Shown piece by piece: positions 17,626 through 29,577 of a DNA stretch of 64,000 bases (position 1 is its first letter; the number at the start of each line of letters is the position of its first letter). This DNA is from Rhynchopus euleeides. Lineage: Eukaryota; Euglenozoa; Diplonemea; Diplonemida; Diplonemidae. The translations under genes were made by a program, and so were the position numbers. The DNA lies in the NCBI GenBank assembly GCA_963210315.1, contig OY723294.1, forward strand, positions 1,860,001 through 1,924,000. The letters run 5' to 3'. Below the pieces are notes generated by a model, which saw only the letters and a program-made list of their open reading frames with translations, was not told the DNA's origin and did not search any database.

Positions 17626-19623
17626 ATGGTGACGATGCGGGCCAGCCGGGTTGTAAGTGTCATGCTGCTGGCTTCCAGCGCGGCATGGGCACAGTCACAG
17701 CCGTGCAGCACCCATGGGTCGTTGTCAGACTGCGAAGGGCAACTGTGTGAGAATGACATGCAGTACTGCGTGTGGAATGTGGCGGCAGGGTCCTGCGGGT
17801 GTCCGACCTCTTGCGCCGAGTACTCAGGGCTGAACCTGGAGCTGTGCGTCAACAGCGTGTGCCCTTCCCTGCTGCCGCAGCAGCAGGTGCCGTGCCAGTA
17901 CGACCAGAGCACACAGCAGTGCAGCTGCCCCCAGGCTGCGCCTACCCCTGTGCCCCAGCCCACCCCTGTGCCCCTGCCTCAGGGTTGCGGCAAGCACAGC
18001 ACGCGGAACACATGTGAGGGTGACCTTTGTGCCAACGGCGTGCAGTACTGCGTGTGGAATGTGGCGGCAGGGTCCTGCGGGTGCCCGGAGTCTTGCACCG
18101 AGTACTCCGGTTTGAACCTGGAGCTGTGCGTCAACAGCGCATGCCCTTCCCTCCTGCCGCAGCAGCACGTGCCGTGCCAGTACGACCACGACACGCAGAA
18201 GTGCTGGTGTCCCGAGGCTGCAGAGACGGCCGCACCGGCGACCCCTGCCCCATCCACATCCGCGCCTCCGACCTCTGCACCGGCAACAGGTGCGCCCGCA
18301 ACGCCTGTGCCCACCACAGAGGCACCCGAGCTCCCGCCGTGCAACGAGACGACGCTTGTGCTGAACCCCAGCTTCGAGCTCATCACCACAACCACAAACA
18401 TCGGGCAGGCTCTGGTGAACGGGCAGATGCAGTCGTGGTCGGTGTCGCACGGGACGCCTTCCGTGTTTGGCGGTGCCCCGGGCCAGGGGCTGCGGTCTGC
18501 GTGGATGTGGTCGCACAGCGGAATCGGTGAGGGTATTGTGACGAACGTCCCCTTTGTCAGTGGGCAGCTGTACCGCGTGACGATGTGGGTGAACACAGGC
18601 AACGCCGTGGCTGGGCAGTTCTTTGTCCGGGCAGTGAACGGGCTGGTGCTGCAGACTGCGACATCGCTTCCGACCTTCGGGCCAAGCGATGTGATGTTCT
18701 CCAACGGGATGGTCTACCCCGCCTGGGATGAGATCACATTCGACTACACCGCGACAGACGCCTACGCGCAGCTGTGGATCTACCCGCTGCTGACCGGCGC
18801 ACCCCCGAACAATGTGCAGGCGCAGCTGCGTGTGGACAACATCCGTGTGTGCGCAATCGGGACGGACGCGCCGGCTACCCCTGCACCGGCGACCCCCGCA
18901 CCGGCAACTCCTGCTCCACCCACACCTGCGCCCGCCACATCCGCACCCCCGACTCCTGCCCCGGCGACACCACTCCCACCAACTCCCGCCCCGCCCGTGG
19001 AGCGCTGCGAGGACCTGAACTTCCAGCACAAGGCGTGCGTCAACACGCTGTGCCCCGCCTTCGTGCAGATTGGGAAGAAGGTGGCCTGCAAGTACAACGA
19101 GCTCTCTGGTGAGTGCTTCTGCCCTGAGAAGGTGGAGACGAAGGCGCCGGCAACCGCTGCCCCAGTCGTGGAGCGCTGCGAGGATCTGAACTTCCAGCAC
19201 GAGGCATGTGTCAACACGCTGTGCCCTGCCTTCGTGCAGATTGGGAAGAAGGTGGCCTGCAAGTACAACGAGCTCTCTGGTGAGTGCTTCTGCCCTGAGA
19301 AGGTGGAGACGAAGGCGCCGGCAACCGCAGCCCCGCAGCGCTGCGAGGACCTGAACTTCCAGCACAAGGCATGCGTCAACACGCTGTGCCCAGGCTTGCT
19401 GCAGCTCGGGAAGGAGGTGCCCTGCAAGTACAACGAGCTCTCTGGTGAGTGCTTCTGTCCCGAGCAGGTGGAGACGAAGGCGCCTGTCGCTGTGATCTCC
19501 GATGACTGCAGTTCGTTCCACGGCAGCCCGCGCGCATGCCTGTCGTCACTGTGCGTCGTCAGCGGCATGAAGGCTGGTTGCAAGTACGACTACACCTTAG
19601 GCAGGTGCAACTGCAGTGCTTAG
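17626..19623 (+). CDS. Array copy 5 (M type, 665 aa)
   Basis: Protein reads identically to copy 4 (Pro227, Gln593, full set of four C-terminal six-Cys modules). It may be the first member of a three-gene higher-order repeat (copies 5-7, then 8-10) defined by the residue-227 alleles. Confidence 0.9.
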   Translation: MVTMRASRVVSVMLLASSAAWAQSQPCSTHGSLSDCEGQLCENDMQYCVWNVAAGSCGCPTSCAEYSGLNLELCVNSVCPSLLPQQQVPCQYDQSTQQCSCPQAAPTPVPQPTPVPLPQGCGKHSTRNTCEGDLCANGVQYCVWNVAAGSCGCPESCTEYSGLNLELCVNSACPSLLPQQHVPCQYDHDTQKCWCPEAAETAAPATPAPSTSAPPTSAPATGAPATPVPTTEAPELPPCNETTLVLNPSFELITTTTNIGQALVNGQMQSWSVSHGTPSVFGGAPGQGLRSAWMWSHSGIGEGIVTNVPFVSGQLYRVTMWVNTGNAVAGQFFVRAVNGLVLQTATSLPTFGPSDVMFSNGMVYPAWDEITFDYTATDAYAQLWIYPLLTGAPPNNVQAQLRVDNIRVCAIGTDAPATPAPATPAPATPAPPTPAPATSAPPTPAPATPLPPTPAPPVERCEDLNFQHKACVNTLCPAFVQIGKKVACKYNELSGECFCPEKVETKAPATAAPVVERCEDLNFQHEACVNTLCPAFVQIGKKVACKYNELSGECFCPEKVETKAPATAAPQRCEDLNFQHKACVNTLCPGLLQLGKEVPCKYNELSGECFCPEQVETKAPVAVISDDCSSFHGSPRACLSSLCVVSGMKAGCKYDYTLGRCNCSA

Positions 19624-20943
19624 TGGTGCATGGTTTTCCGTGACTTGCATGGGGTTTCATTTGCCTCATGCCTTGCCGTCGCCGCCGTGCTCGCACTCGG
19701 CGCGGAACTCATTCTCAAACAACCATCACCTTCTGGGCGGCAGGGGCTCTGAAAACACACAACACAACAGACCCTCCCTCCCCGCCCGCTTCATAAACCA
19801 CCGCATTCGAAAGAATGCCCCATTCCTTTTCCTGTTTGGCATGTGACCCAGGTGTTTCGCCTTCCCCAACCCACCCACCCACCCTCTTCGCACAAGGTGT
19901 TCGTCTTGCACATTGCACTGCCAGTGCGAGACGGACGCCGGTGGCATGTCTCTTTTGTCAGCAGATGCGTGCTGCGTGCCTCGAACCTCTCCGTTGTGTT
20001 CGCGTGGCGCTGTGCCCTCACACTGGGCTGTTCATAGCACCCGTTGGCCGTTGGCCGTTTGTCTTTATTTCCCATTCCTGTCCGAGGGCGGCGGAGGAGA
20101 GGTGCAATGTCAGTAGGACAGCCTGCACCCCTCCCCGGCTGACTGGACGGGCGGGTTGAGTTGCCGTTCCATATACTTTCATGTGTGCCTTTCTTATTGA
20201 TCTCGGCCCCCCCGCTGATCATTCCCCGCCATCTTCCTCCCTCTACTCTACTAACCTACCACCCCCGTTGACGACACGTTCTGGTGCCGCGGCAGAACAG
20301 TGGCGCTGCGCTTTTCGCGCGCCTGTTTTGCTTTTGGCACAGGACATCGCCGATCGCAAATCCCTTCCCCCTTTGCCTTTGTTCCCATTTGTCTCCGGTA
20401 TTCTGATGTGGTGCTGCAGCCTCACAACAGATTCTTTTTTGCACTTGCGCCTGCTGTTGCTGTGGTTGTCCATATCCACCTGCTCCGATTTACCCGGCAT
20501 CACTGTGCACCCCCCCCGAGGGGGTGTGGAAGGTGGCCGCTGGAGAAAGTCGTACAAGTCGTGTCATCATCATCGCCGCGGTGTGTGCTGGGGGGATATC
20601 ACCCAAGGGTGTTGCACAGTACACGCCCCCTCTGCACACACCGGCGAAGAGTAGGAGCGCACAACACAAGATACCCGCTTGGCTGAACAAAACAACGCGA
20701 AAGGCCCCACCCCCCCCTGCTCCCACACCCCCTGTCACATTTCCCGGGATACCTGCGCAAAACACACCGTGTCTGTCCAACCGAAGACTCTGCATCGCGC
20801 AACCCCCAGCCCAGCCACACACACACACACAGCTCCCACGGGGTGACACCGTGCGGGCCATGTACCACCACCACCCCTCGCAGGAGCAACTTCCAAAACA
20901 AACACAACCGACAGAAAGAAGGGTGAATTGCCATACCAGTCAG
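19624..20943 (+). other. Array spacer 5 (1320 bp)
   Basis: Same as spacer 1; no gene seen. Confidence 0.85.
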
Positions 20944-22941
20944 ATGGTGACGATGCGGGCCAGCCGGGTTGTAAGTGTCATGCTGCTGGCTTCCAGCGCG
21001 GCATGGGCACAGTCACAGCCGTGCAGCACCCATGGGTCGTTGTCAGACTGCGAAGGGCAACTGTGTGAGAATGACATGCAGTACTGCGTGTGGAATGTGG
21101 CGGCAGGGTCCTGCGGGTGTCCGACCTCTTGCGCCGAGTACTCAGGGCTGAACCTGGAGCTGTGCGTCAACAGCGTGTGCCCTTCCCTGCTGCCGCAGCA
21201 GCAGGTGCCGTGCCAGTACGACCAGAGCACACAGCAGTGCAGCTGCCCCCAGGCTGCGCCTACCCCTGTGCCCCAGCCCACCCCTGTGCCCCTGCCTCAG
21301 GGTTGCGGCAAGCACAGCACGCGGAACACATGTGAGGGTGACCTTTGTGCCAACGGCGTGCAGTACTGCGTGTGGAATGTGGCGGCAGGGTCCTGCGGGT
21401 GCCCGGAGTCTTGCACCGAGTACTCCGGTTTGAACCTGGAGCTGTGCGTCAACAGCGCATGCCCTTCCCTCCTGCCGCAGCAGCACGTGCCGTGCCAGTA
21501 CGACCACGACACGCAGAAGTGCTGGTGTCCCGAGGCTGCAGAGACGGCCGCACCGGCGACCCCTGCCCCATCCACATCCGCGCCTCCGACCTCTGCACCG
21601 GCAACAGGTGCGCCCGCAACGTCTGTGCCCACCACAGAGGCACCCGAGCTCCCGCCGTGCAACGAGACGACGCTTGTGCTGAACCCCAGCTTCGAGCTCA
21701 TCACCACAACCACAAACATCGGGCAGGCTCTGGTGAACGGGCAGATGCAGTCGTGGTCGGTGTCGCACGGGACGCCTTCCGTGTTTGGCGGTGCCCCGGG
21801 CCAGGGGCTGCGGTCTGCGTGGATGTGGTCGCACAGCGGAATCGGTGAGGGTATTGTGACGAACGTCCCCTTTGTCAGTGGGCAGCTGTACCGCGTGACG
21901 ATGTGGGTGAACACAGGCAACGCCGTGGCTGGGCAGTTCTTTGTCCGGGCAGTGAACGGGCTGGTGCTGCAGACTGCGACATCGCTTCCGACCTTCGGGC
22001 CAAGCGATGTGATGTTCTCCAACGGGATGGTCTACCCCGCCTGGGATGAGATCACATTCGACTACACCGCGACAGACGCCTACGCGCAGCTGTGGATCTA
22101 CCCGCTGCTGACCGGCGCACCCCCGAACAATGTGCAGGCGCAGCTGCGTGTGGACAACATCCGTGTGTGCGCAATCGGGACGGACGCGCCGGCTACCCCT
22201 GCACCGGCGACCCCCGCACCGGCAACTCCTGCTCCACCCACACCTGCGCCCGCCACATCCGCACCCCCGACTCCTGCCCCGGCGACACCACTCCCACCAA
22301 CTCCCGCCCCGCCCGTGGAGCGCTGCGAGGACCTGAACTTCCAGCACAAGGCGTGCGTCAACACGCTGTGCCCCGCCTTCGTGCAGATTGGGAAGAAGGT
22401 GGCCTGCAAGTACAACGAGCTCTCTGGTGAGTGCTTCTGCCCTGAGAAGGTGGAGACGAAGGCGCCGGCAACCGCTGCCCCAGTCGTGGAGCGCTGCGAG
22501 GATCTGAACTTCCAGCACGAGGCATGTGTCAACACGCTGTGCCCTGCCTTCGTGCAGATTGGGAAGAAGGTGGCCTGCAAGTACAACGAGCTCTCTGGTG
22601 AGTGCTTCTGCCCTGAGAAGGTGGAGACGAAGGCGCCGGCAACCGCAGCCCCGCAGCGCTGCGAGGACCTGAACTTCCAGCACAAGGCATGCGTCAACAC
22701 GCTGTGCCCAGGCTTGCTGCAGCTCGGGAAGGAGGTGCCCTGCAAGTACAACGAGCTCTCTGGTGAGTGCTTCTGTCCCGAGCAGGTGGAGACGAAGGCG
22801 CCTGTCGCTGTGATCTCCGATGACTGCAGTTCGTTCCACGGCAGCCCGCGCGCATGCCTGTCGTCACTGTGCGTCGTCAGCGGCATGAAGGCTGGTTGCA
22901 AGTACGACTACACCTTAGGCAGGTGCAACTGCAGTGCTTAG
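20944..22941 (+). CDS. Array copy 6 (M type, Ser227 allele, 665 aa)
   Basis: M layout with a C-to-T change at 21622 that turns Pro227 of the stalk before the jelly-roll into Ser. Serine is already common in this stalk and could add an O-glycosylation site, so the change looks tolerated. It is shared with copies 7, 9 and 10 and serves as a marker of array history. Confidence 0.9.
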   Translation: MVTMRASRVVSVMLLASSAAWAQSQPCSTHGSLSDCEGQLCENDMQYCVWNVAAGSCGCPTSCAEYSGLNLELCVNSVCPSLLPQQQVPCQYDQSTQQCSCPQAAPTPVPQPTPVPLPQGCGKHSTRNTCEGDLCANGVQYCVWNVAAGSCGCPESCTEYSGLNLELCVNSACPSLLPQQHVPCQYDHDTQKCWCPEAAETAAPATPAPSTSAPPTSAPATGAPATSVPTTEAPELPPCNETTLVLNPSFELITTTTNIGQALVNGQMQSWSVSHGTPSVFGGAPGQGLRSAWMWSHSGIGEGIVTNVPFVSGQLYRVTMWVNTGNAVAGQFFVRAVNGLVLQTATSLPTFGPSDVMFSNGMVYPAWDEITFDYTATDAYAQLWIYPLLTGAPPNNVQAQLRVDNIRVCAIGTDAPATPAPATPAPATPAPPTPAPATSAPPTPAPATPLPPTPAPPVERCEDLNFQHKACVNTLCPAFVQIGKKVACKYNELSGECFCPEKVETKAPATAAPVVERCEDLNFQHEACVNTLCPAFVQIGKKVACKYNELSGECFCPEKVETKAPATAAPQRCEDLNFQHKACVNTLCPGLLQLGKEVPCKYNELSGECFCPEQVETKAPVAVISDDCSSFHGSPRACLSSLCVVSGMKAGCKYDYTLGRCNCSA

Positions 22942-24261
22942 TGGTGCATGGTTTTCCGTGACTTGCATGGGGTTTCATTTGCCTCATGCCTTGCCGTCGC
23001 CGCCGTGCTCGCACTCGGCGCGGAACTCATTCTCAAACAACCATCACCTTCTGGGCGGCAGGGGCTCTGAAAACACACAACACAACAGACCCTCCCTCCC
23101 CGCCCGCTTCATAAACCACCGCATTCGAAAGAATGCCCCATTCCTTTTCCTGTTTGGCATGTGACCCAGGTGTTTCGCCTTCCCCAACCCACCCACCCAC
23201 CCTCTTCGCACAAGGTGTTCGTCTTGCACATTGCACTGCCAGTGCGAGACGGACGCCGGTGGCATGTCTCTTTTGTCAGCAGATGCGTGCTGCGTGCCTC
23301 GAACCTCTCCGTTGTGTTCGCGTGGCGCTGTGCCCTCACACTGGGCTGTTCATAGCACCCGTTGGCCGTTGGCCGTTTGTCTTTATTTCCCATTCCTGTC
23401 CGAGGGCGGCGGAGGAGAGGTGCAATGTCAGTAGGACAGCCTGCACCCCTCCCCGGCTGACTGGACGGGCGGGTTGAGTTGCCGTTCCATATACTTTCAT
23501 GTGTGCCTTTCTTATTGATCTCGGCCCCCCCGCTGATCATTCCCCGCCATCTTCCTCCCTCTACTCTACTAACCTACCACCCCCGTTGACGACACGTTCT
23601 GGTGCCGCGGCAGAACAGTGGCGCTGCGCTTTTCGCGCGCCTGTTTTGCTTTTGGCACAGGACATCGCCGATCGCAAATCCCTTCCCCCTTTGCCTTTGT
23701 TCCCATTTGTCTCCGGTATTCTGATGTGGTGCTGCAGCCTCACAACAGATTCTTTTTTGCACTTGCGCCTGCTGTTGCTGTGGTTGTCCATATCCACCTG
23801 CTCCGATTTACCCGGCATCACTGTGCACCCCCCCCGAGGGGGTGTGGAAGGTGGCCGCTGGAGAAAGTCGTACAAGTCGTGTCATCATCATCGCCGCGGT
23901 GTGTGCTGGGGGGATATCACCCAAGGGTGTTGCACAGTACACGCCCCCTCTGCACACACCGGCGAAGAGTAGGAGCGCACAACACAAGATACCCGCTTGG
24001 CTGAACAAAACAACGCGAAAGGCCCCACCCCCCCCTGCTCCCACACCCCCTGTCACATTTCCCGGGATACCTGCGCAAAACACACCGTGTCTGTCCAACC
24101 GAAGACTCTGCATCGCGCAACCCCCAGCCCAGCCACACACACACACACAGCTCCCACGGGGTGACACCGTGCGGGCCATGTACCACCACCACCCCTCGCA
24201 GGAGCAACTTCCAAAACAAACACAACCGACAGAAAGAAGGGTGAATTGCCATACCAGTCAG
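22942..24261 (+). other. Array spacer 6 (1320 bp)
   Basis: Same as spacer 1; no gene seen. Confidence 0.85.
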
Positions 24262-26259
24262 ATGGTGACGATGCGGGCCAGCCGGGTTGTAAGTGTCATG
24301 CTGCTGGCTTCCAGCGCGGCATGGGCACAGTCACAGCCGTGCAGCACCCATGGGTCGTTGTCAGACTGCGAAGGGCAACTGTGTGAGAATGACATGCAGT
24401 ACTGCGTGTGGAATGTGGCGGCAGGGTCCTGCGGGTGTCCGACCTCTTGCGCCGAGTACTCAGGGCTGAACCTGGAGCTGTGCGTCAACAGCGTGTGCCC
24501 TTCCCTGCTGCCGCAGCAGCAGGTGCCGTGCCAGTACGACCAGAGCACACAGCAGTGCAGCTGCCCCCAGGCTGCGCCTACCCCTGTGCCCCAGCCCACC
24601 CCTGTGCCCCTGCCTCAGGGTTGCGGCAAGCACAGCACGCGGAACACATGTGAGGGTGACCTTTGTGCCAACGGCGTGCAGTACTGCGTGTGGAATGTGG
24701 CGGCAGGGTCCTGCGGGTGCCCGGAGTCTTGCACCGAGTACTCCGGTTTGAACCTGGAGCTGTGCGTCAACAGCGCATGCCCTTCCCTCCTGCCGCAGCA
24801 GCACGTGCCGTGCCAGTACGACCACGACACGCAGAAGTGCTGGTGTCCCGAGGCTGCAGAGACGGCCGCACCGGCGACCCCTGCCCCATCCACATCCGCG
24901 CCTCCGACCTCTGCACCGGCAACAGGTGCGCCCGCAACGTCTGTGCCCACCACAGAGGCACCCGAGCTCCCGCCGTGCAACGAGACGACGCTTGTGCTGA
25001 ACCCCAGCTTCGAGCTCATCACCACAACCACAAACATCGGGCAGGCTCTGGTGAACGGGCAGATGCAGTCGTGGTCGGTGTCGCACGGGACGCCTTCCGT
25101 GTTTGGCGGTGCCCCGGGCCAGGGGCTGCGGTCTGCGTGGATGTGGTCGCACAGCGGAATCGGTGAGGGTATTGTGACGAACGTCCCCTTTGTCAGTGGG
25201 CAGCTGTACCGCGTGACGATGTGGGTGAACACAGGCAACGCCGTGGCTGGGCAGTTCTTTGTCCGGGCAGTGAACGGGCTGGTGCTGCAGACTGCGACAT
25301 CGCTTCCGACCTTCGGGCCAAGCGATGTGATGTTCTCCAACGGGATGGTCTACCCCGCCTGGGATGAGATCACATTCGACTACACCGCGACAGACGCCTA
25401 CGCGCAGCTGTGGATCTACCCGCTGCTGACCGGCGCACCCCCGAACAATGTGCAGGCGCAGCTGCGTGTGGACAACATCCGTGTGTGCGCAATCGGGACG
25501 GACGCGCCGGCTACCCCTGCACCGGCGACCCCCGCACCGGCAACTCCTGCTCCACCCACACCTGCGCCCGCCACATCCGCACCCCCGACTCCTGCCCCGG
25601 CGACACCACTCCCACCAACTCCCGCCCCGCCCGTGGAGCGCTGCGAGGACCTGAACTTCCAGCACAAGGCGTGCGTCAACACGCTGTGCCCCGCCTTCGT
25701 GCAGATTGGGAAGAAGGTGGCCTGCAAGTACAACGAGCTCTCTGGTGAGTGCTTCTGCCCTGAGAAGGTGGAGACGAAGGCGCCGGCAACCGCTGCCCCA
25801 GTCGTGGAGCGCTGCGAGGATCTGAACTTCCAGCACGAGGCATGTGTCAACACGCTGTGCCCTGCCTTCGTGCAGATTGGGAAGAAGGTGGCCTGCAAGT
25901 ACAACGAGCTCTCTGGTGAGTGCTTCTGCCCTGAGAAGGTGGAGACGAAGGCGCCGGCAACCGCAGCCCCGCAGCGCTGCGAGGACCTGAACTTCCAGCA
26001 CAAGGCATGCGTCAACACGCTGTGCCCAGGCTTGCTGCAGCTCGGGAAGGAGGTGCCCTGCAAGTACAACGAGCTCTCTGGTGAGTGCTTCTGTCCCGAG
26101 CAGGTGGAGACGAAGGCGCCTGTCGCTGTGATCTCCGATGACTGCAGTTCGTTCCACGGCAGCCCGCGCGCATGCCTGTCGTCACTGTGCGTCGTCAGCG
26201 GCATGAAGGCTGGTTGCAAGTACGACTACACCTTAGGCAGGTGCAACTGCAGTGCTTAG
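24262..26259 (+). CDS. Array copy 7 (M type, Ser227 allele, 665 aa)
   Basis: Protein reads identically to copy 6, with the stalk Ser227 codon at 24940-24942. The adjacent pair 6-7 is mirrored by the pair 9-10. Confidence 0.9.
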   Translation: MVTMRASRVVSVMLLASSAAWAQSQPCSTHGSLSDCEGQLCENDMQYCVWNVAAGSCGCPTSCAEYSGLNLELCVNSVCPSLLPQQQVPCQYDQSTQQCSCPQAAPTPVPQPTPVPLPQGCGKHSTRNTCEGDLCANGVQYCVWNVAAGSCGCPESCTEYSGLNLELCVNSACPSLLPQQHVPCQYDHDTQKCWCPEAAETAAPATPAPSTSAPPTSAPATGAPATSVPTTEAPELPPCNETTLVLNPSFELITTTTNIGQALVNGQMQSWSVSHGTPSVFGGAPGQGLRSAWMWSHSGIGEGIVTNVPFVSGQLYRVTMWVNTGNAVAGQFFVRAVNGLVLQTATSLPTFGPSDVMFSNGMVYPAWDEITFDYTATDAYAQLWIYPLLTGAPPNNVQAQLRVDNIRVCAIGTDAPATPAPATPAPATPAPPTPAPATSAPPTPAPATPLPPTPAPPVERCEDLNFQHKACVNTLCPAFVQIGKKVACKYNELSGECFCPEKVETKAPATAAPVVERCEDLNFQHEACVNTLCPAFVQIGKKVACKYNELSGECFCPEKVETKAPATAAPQRCEDLNFQHKACVNTLCPGLLQLGKEVPCKYNELSGECFCPEQVETKAPVAVISDDCSSFHGSPRACLSSLCVVSGMKAGCKYDYTLGRCNCSA

Positions 26260-27579
26260 TGGTGCATGGTTTTCCGTGACTTGCATGGGGTTTCATTTGC
26301 CTCATGCCTTGCCGTCGCCGCCGTGCTCGCACTCGGCGCGGAACTCATTCTCAAACAACCATCACCTTCTGGGCGGCAGGGGCTCTGAAAACACACAACA
26401 CAACAGACCCTCCCTCCCCGCCCGCTTCATAAACCACCGCATTCGAAAGAATGCCCCATTCCTTTTCCTGTTTGGCATGTGACCCAGGTGTTTCGCCTTC
26501 CCCAACCCACCCACCCACCCTCTTCGCACAAGGTGTTCGTCTTGCACATTGCACTGCCAGTGCGAGACGGACGCCGGTGGCATGTCTCTTTTGTCAGCAG
26601 ATGCGTGCTGCGTGCCTCGAACCTCTCCGTTGTGTTCGCGTGGCGCTGTGCCCTCACACTGGGCTGTTCATAGCACCCGTTGGCCGTTGGCCGTTTGTCT
26701 TTATTTCCCATTCCTGTCCGAGGGCGGCGGAGGAGAGGTGCAATGTCAGTAGGACAGCCTGCACCCCTCCCCGGCTGACTGGACGGGCGGGTTGAGTTGC
26801 CGTTCCATATACTTTCATGTGTGCCTTTCTTATTGATCTCGGCCCCCCCGCTGATCATTCCCCGCCATCTTCCTCCCTCTACTCTACTAACCTACCACCC
26901 CCGTTGACGACACGTTCTGGTGCCGCGGCAGAACAGTGGCGCTGCGCTTTTCGCGCGCCTGTTTTGCTTTTGGCACAGGACATCGCCGATCGCAAATCCC
27001 TTCCCCCTTTGCCTTTGTTCCCATTTGTCTCCGGTATTCTGATGTGGTGCTGCAGCCTCACAACAGATTCTTTTTTGCACTTGCGCCTGCTGTTGCTGTG
27101 GTTGTCCATATCCACCTGCTCCGATTTACCCGGCATCACTGTGCACCCCCCCCGAGGGGGTGTGGAAGGTGGCCGCTGGAGAAAGTCGTACAAGTCGTGT
27201 CATCATCATCGCCGCGGTGTGTGCTGGGGGGATATCACCCAAGGGTGTTGCACAGTACACGCCCCCTCTGCACACACCGGCGAAGAGTAGGAGCGCACAA
27301 CACAAGATACCCGCTTGGCTGAACAAAACAACGCGAAAGGCCCCACCCCCCCCTGCTCCCACACCCCCTGTCACATTTCCCGGGATACCTGCGCAAAACA
27401 CACCGTGTCTGTCCAACCGAAGACTCTGCATCGCGCAACCCCCAGCCCAGCCACACACACACACACAGCTCCCACGGGGTGACACCGTGCGGGCCATGTA
27501 CCACCACCACCCCTCGCAGGAGCAACTTCCAAAACAAACACAACCGACAGAAAGAAGGGTGAATTGCCATACCAGTCAG
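26260..27579 (+). other. Array spacer 7 (1320 bp)
   Basis: Same as spacer 1; no gene seen. If a three-gene block was duplicated, one junction of it would fall in or near this unit, but no sequence mark is visible. Confidence 0.85.
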
Positions 27580-29577
27580 ATGGTGACGATGCGGGCCAGC
27601 CGGGTTGTAAGTGTCATGCTGCTGGCTTCCAGCGCGGCATGGGCACAGTCACAGCCGTGCAGCACCCATGGGTCGTTGTCAGACTGCGAAGGGCAACTGT
27701 GTGAGAATGACATGCAGTACTGCGTGTGGAATGTGGCGGCAGGGTCCTGCGGGTGTCCGACCTCTTGCGCCGAGTACTCAGGGCTGAACCTGGAGCTGTG
27801 CGTCAACAGCGTGTGCCCTTCCCTGCTGCCGCAGCAGCAGGTGCCGTGCCAGTACGACCAGAGCACACAGCAGTGCAGCTGCCCCCAGGCTGCGCCTACC
27901 CCTGTGCCCCAGCCCACCCCTGTGCCCCTGCCTCAGGGTTGCGGCAAGCACAGCACGCGGAACACATGTGAGGGTGACCTTTGTGCCAACGGCGTGCAGT
28001 ACTGCGTGTGGAATGTGGCGGCAGGGTCCTGCGGGTGCCCGGAGTCTTGCACCGAGTACTCCGGTTTGAACCTGGAGCTGTGCGTCAACAGCGCATGCCC
28101 TTCCCTCCTGCCGCAGCAGCACGTGCCGTGCCAGTACGACCACGACACGCAGAAGTGCTGGTGTCCCGAGGCTGCAGAGACGGCCGCACCGGCGACCCCT
28201 GCCCCATCCACATCCGCGCCTCCGACCTCTGCACCGGCAACAGGTGCGCCCGCAACGCCTGTGCCCACCACAGAGGCACCCGAGCTCCCGCCGTGCAACG
28301 AGACGACGCTTGTGCTGAACCCCAGCTTCGAGCTCATCACCACAACCACAAACATCGGGCAGGCTCTGGTGAACGGGCAGATGCAGTCGTGGTCGGTGTC
28401 GCACGGGACGCCTTCCGTGTTTGGCGGTGCCCCGGGCCAGGGGCTGCGGTCTGCGTGGATGTGGTCGCACAGCGGAATCGGTGAGGGTATTGTGACGAAC
28501 GTCCCCTTTGTCAGTGGGCAGCTGTACCGCGTGACGATGTGGGTGAACACAGGCAACGCCGTGGCTGGGCAGTTCTTTGTCCGGGCAGTGAACGGGCTGG
28601 TGCTGCAGACTGCGACATCGCTTCCGACCTTCGGGCCAAGCGATGTGATGTTCTCCAACGGGATGGTCTACCCCGCCTGGGATGAGATCACATTCGACTA
28701 CACCGCGACAGACGCCTACGCGCAGCTGTGGATCTACCCGCTGCTGACCGGCGCACCCCCGAACAATGTGCAGGCGCAGCTGCGTGTGGACAACATCCGT
28801 GTGTGCGCAATCGGGACGGACGCGCCGGCTACCCCTGCACCGGCGACCCCCGCACCGGCAACTCCTGCTCCACCCACACCTGCGCCCGCCACATCCGCAC
28901 CCCCGACTCCTGCCCCGGCGACACCACTCCCACCAACTCCCGCCCCGCCCGTGGAGCGCTGCGAGGACCTGAACTTCCAGCACAAGGCGTGCGTCAACAC
29001 GCTGTGCCCCGCCTTCGTGCAGATTGGGAAGAAGGTGGCCTGCAAGTACAACGAGCTCTCTGGTGAGTGCTTCTGCCCTGAGAAGGTGGAGACGAAGGCG
29101 CCGGCAACCGCTGCCCCAGTCGTGGAGCGCTGCGAGGATCTGAACTTCCAGCACGAGGCATGTGTCAACACGCTGTGCCCTGCCTTCGTGCAGATTGGGA
29201 AGAAGGTGGCCTGCAAGTACAACGAGCTCTCTGGTGAGTGCTTCTGCCCTGAGAAGGTGGAGACGAAGGCGCCGGCAACCGCAGCCCCGCAGCGCTGCGA
29301 GGACCTGAACTTCCAGCACAAGGCATGCGTCAACACGCTGTGCCCAGGCTTGCTGCAGCTCGGGAAGGAGGTGCCCTGCAAGTACAACGAGCTCTCTGGT
29401 GAGTGCTTCTGTCCCGAGCAGGTGGAGACGAAGGCGCCTGTCGCTGTGATCTCCGATGACTGCAGTTCGTTCCACGGCAGCCCGCGCGCATGCCTGTCGT
29501 CACTGTGCGTCGTCAGCGGCATGAAGGCTGGTTGCAAGTACGACTACACCTTAGGCAGGTGCAACTGCAGTGCTTAG
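27580..29577 (+). CDS. Array copy 8 (M type, Pro227 allele, 665 aa)
   Basis: Protein reads the same as copies 4 and 5. It separates the two Ser227 pairs (6-7 and 9-10), which is what suggests block duplication rather than a single spread of the Ser allele. Confidence 0.9.
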   Translation: MVTMRASRVVSVMLLASSAAWAQSQPCSTHGSLSDCEGQLCENDMQYCVWNVAAGSCGCPTSCAEYSGLNLELCVNSVCPSLLPQQQVPCQYDQSTQQCSCPQAAPTPVPQPTPVPLPQGCGKHSTRNTCEGDLCANGVQYCVWNVAAGSCGCPESCTEYSGLNLELCVNSACPSLLPQQHVPCQYDHDTQKCWCPEAAETAAPATPAPSTSAPPTSAPATGAPATPVPTTEAPELPPCNETTLVLNPSFELITTTTNIGQALVNGQMQSWSVSHGTPSVFGGAPGQGLRSAWMWSHSGIGEGIVTNVPFVSGQLYRVTMWVNTGNAVAGQFFVRAVNGLVLQTATSLPTFGPSDVMFSNGMVYPAWDEITFDYTATDAYAQLWIYPLLTGAPPNNVQAQLRVDNIRVCAIGTDAPATPAPATPAPATPAPPTPAPATSAPPTPAPATPLPPTPAPPVERCEDLNFQHKACVNTLCPAFVQIGKKVACKYNELSGECFCPEKVETKAPATAAPVVERCEDLNFQHEACVNTLCPAFVQIGKKVACKYNELSGECFCPEKVETKAPATAAPQRCEDLNFQHKACVNTLCPGLLQLGKEVPCKYNELSGECFCPEQVETKAPVAVISDDCSSFHGSPRACLSSLCVVSGMKAGCKYDYTLGRCNCSA